Assembly (NCBI RefSeq): GCF_006475605.1
Contig: NZ_SSBC01000019.1
Location: 248,001-312,000, forward strand
Direction: 5' to 3'
DNA from: Asticcacaulis tiandongensis
Lineage (GTDB): Bacteria; Pseudomonadota; Alphaproteobacteria; Caulobacterales; Caulobacteraceae
DNA length: 64,000 nucleotides
Below, piece after piece: positions 62,399 to 64,000 of this stretch. A model generated the notes under the pieces. It searched no databases, was not told the DNA's origin, and saw nothing but the letters and a program-made list of their open reading frames with translations. The stretch's first letter is position 1, and each line of letters opens with the position of its first letter. A program made the position numbers and the translations under genes.

Positions 62399-63550
62399 CT
62401 ATCCGCGTTTCAGGCGCGTTTTAGGGATGTGGGTAATGCGACACGCCAGATCGGCTTCGCCTGAGGCGACAATATAGTGATCGCCGCCATCCACCAGCCC
62501 TGTAGTGAAGACAACATCCCGCAGATATATCTGATGCTCAATCGGGGCGGTCAGGGCGGGATTGGGTTCCAGTACAGGCAGGGATTGTGTGTGCAAAATC
62601 CGGCTGGGGTCATCGCGATCAAGAATGGAGAAATAGGTCCGGTAAATGCCGACGATTTCCTTAGGCTCGACGCCATGCCAGAGACTGAGCCAGCCCTCGT
62701 CGGTCAGTATGGGGGGCGTTCCTCCACCGATGCGCGCGGTGGCTACGGTGCCAGAGGCCGGACGTATGCCGGGCTTGTGGTAGGGTTTCCAGTACAGGCT
62801 GTCTTTTGACGTGGCCAGATTGATCGATGGGCCGGCACGCCACTCACTGCCCGGCGGATAGGCAAAATAGAGGTCACCTAACGGGCGGGTCTGGGCCCAG
62901 TATTCTCCGTTGATCAGGCCTTCGAAGATCACCATGTCCTTATTCTGATGGTCAAGAATGATATCGGCGAAGGTCCAGTCGAGACCATTTTCCGATGTGT
63001 AGAGTGTCGTGGAATGGCGTTCGGGCGAAACAGAGCAGGTCGTCATTAGCCAGCGGTCGCCGACTTTTGAGACGCGGGCATCTTCGATGCCATAGGCCTG
63101 AAGACTGTTTTGCGGGGCTATGGCCTTATCGTAATGGAGGGCGACCCGTTCGCGGCCGTCGGGGGTCAGTTCGACGGGCAATATCCATGACAGGGAGGTC
63201 AGGGCCATGATTTTCCACCCGCCGCCATGCAGCAAAAATTTGCGCGGGTCAGCGGTATTGGCGAGATCGAGCGGCCAGGCATCGAGCCCATACCCATGGG
63301 CTTCATCCCAGCGGATGGCGTGGACATGGCCACCGAAAATGGGGGTTTTAAGCGCTTCGGCAATCCGCACATAAAGCATGAGGTTGCCATTGGGCAGACG
63401 CGTCATGCCGGGATTGAACGCCCCCAGCACATAGGTTTCGGCCGACAGTTTTCCGGCCAGAGGGGATCGTGACAGATCAATATCGTCCGGCGTCAGGATG
63501 AGGTGATCAAAGTCATAGGTGCTATGGCTGTGGGGTGTGGTGTCGGTCAT
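62399..63550 (-). CDS. GH130-family glycosidase/phosphorylase
   Basis: 383 aa, no signal peptide, so cytoplasmic. A five-bladed propeller with the GH130 pattern: FNPGMTRLPNGNLMLYVRIAE, AYGIEDARVSKVGDRW (catalytic Asp candidate), MVIFEGLINGEYW and GTPPILTDEGWLSLWHG. GH130 enzymes phosphorolyse or hydrolyse beta-mannosides. The presence of an acidic residue in place of phosphate-binding Arg/Lys could not be judged by eye, so phosphorylase and hydrolase remain open. It may be co-transcribed with the receptor at 59541. Confidence 0.8.
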   Translation of the reverse strand: MTDTTPHSHSTYDFDHLILTPDDIDLSRSPLAGKLSAETYVLGAFNPGMTRLPNGNLMLYVRIAEALKTPIFGGHVHAIRWDEAHGYGLDAWPLDLANTADPRKFLLHGGGWKIMALTSLSWILPVELTPDGRERVALHYDKAIAPQNSLQAYGIEDARVSKVGDRWLMTTCSVSPERHSTTLYTSENGLDWTFADIILDHQNKDMVIFEGLINGEYWAQTRPLGDLYFAYPPGSEWRAGPSINLATSKDSLYWKPYHKPGIRPASGTVATARIGGGTPPILTDEGWLSLWHGVEPKEIVGIYRTYFSILDRDDPSRILHTQSLPVLEPNPALTAPIEHQIYLRDVVFTTGLVDGGDHYIVASGEADLACRITHIPKTRLKRG

Positions 63551-63780
63551 GACACTTATCCTGTCGCTACTGTTTTGCGGTAATCCGAGCCTAACGTACG
63601 GGGTGTAAATTTACATGGCGAGAAGCGTCTGGTTTCATCAGGGGGCAGTGTGCGGTGTCAATGAGCATGCGAGGAGCGCAGAGGCATAACAGATTGTGCG
63701 TTTATTTGCTGCCCTGCGATGGGGGCTGAAAACTTAGATAATCTGGCGCAGCCTGTGGATAAGCAAAGGAGTTTATCCCG

Positions 63781-64000
63781 ATGGCCAGACAACCACAGCC
63801 CCCACCCCCAGCCAATAAAATGCCTGAGCATAAGGATTCATCGACCTTATTGCATCCGCTTCACGGCCAGGTGAGTCTTGATGAGTACCAGTTCCCTGAA
63901 GACCGGACTCCGCCTCAGAACCGGCCGCCAGGTGCGGGCATAGACATTGCCTCTGACGCCATGCCGGATGAGGGCATGCTCGAGGTTTATGACGACGATG
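63781..64000 (+). CDS. hypothetical protein, 5' part (runs off the right edge)
   Basis: 73 codons are visible and remain open at the edge. AAAGGAG at 63765-63771 lies 9 nt before ATG. The sequence is Pro- and Asp/Glu-rich (RQPQPPPPANKMPEH, EDRTPPQNRPPGAGIDI) and looks disordered; no signal peptide or TM segment in the visible part. No family recognised. The 230 bp upstream (63551-63780) hold the divergent promoters for this gene and GH130. Confidence 0.6.
   Translation, partial: MARQPQPPPPANKMPEHKDSSTLLHPLHGQVSLDEYQFPEDRTPPQNRPPGAGIDIASDAMPDEGMLEVYDDD

Overview
The window looks like a chromosomal stretch of an alphaproteobacterium of the Caulobacterales, most like Asticcacaulis. This is inferred from the TonB-dependent receptors (TBDRs) of the large Caulobacter/Xanthomonas class, the absence of SusD partners, a FecI/FecR regulatory pair, the moderately high GC content and the protein style. 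No rRNA, tRNA, CRISPR array, integrase or insertion sequence was seen. The region is a polysaccharide utilisation block for pectin, above all rhamnogalacturonan I (RG-I) and homogalacturonan.

Layout. 1-1252: 5' end of a TBDR gene running off the left edge. 1762-6056 (minus): a sugar-acid operon of sugar dehydrogenase (AKR), lactonase, enolase-superfamily dehydratase and MFS transporter, suited to a non-phosphorylative L-fucose/L-galactose-type pathway. 6193-7536 (minus): three small genes, one a frameshifted YbjN-family gene. 7737-9236: mmsA. 9413-13254: a lipoprotein esterase and a PL26 exo-rhamnogalacturonan lyase. 13524-18070: ECF sigma factor, FecR anti-sigma and an STN-bearing TBDR, a complete surface-signalling module. 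18519-21950: a second TBDR. 22155-39410: a ten-gene, tightly coupled operon (GH95, PL1, GH43, CE8, GH2, CE12, PL10, GH43, BNR/sialidase-like, GH3) whose only entrance is a heavily structured leader ending in a strong intrinsic terminator. 39727-43632: a small membrane protein, a DszB-like protein, an IclR regulator and a secreted triple TonB-C-like protein. 43644-53033 (minus): PL10, TBDR, GH105-DUF4861, exported oligogalacturonate lyase and kduI. 53434-59208: two convergent unclassified six-hairpin-type glycosidases separated by a bidirectional terminator. 59541-63550 (minus): GH130 and a fifth TBDR. 63781-64000: start of an unknown gene.

How it works together (inference from families). CE8 and CE12 strip methyl and acetyl esters. 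PL1 and the PL10 enzymes cut homogalacturonan, and PL26 cuts the RG-I backbone. GH43, GH2, GH3, GH95 and the unclassified hydrolases trim side chains. GH105 and PL22 finish the unsaturated oligomers, TBDRs import the products, and KduI channels the unsaturated uronate to central metabolism. KduD, KdgK and KdgA are not in the window. Roughly half of the exported enzymes carry twin-arginine signals and half Sec signals, even within one operon.

The points most worth following are the four-hairpin leader before the ten-gene operon, a shared stem-loop/GGGATGAAA/N5/ATG leader on three TBDR genes, the triple Cys-paired TonB-C-like protein, a desulfinase-like protein without signal peptide, an enolase-superfamily dehydratase that seems to lack the Asp-His dyad, and two or three candidate unclassified carbohydrate-active enzymes.
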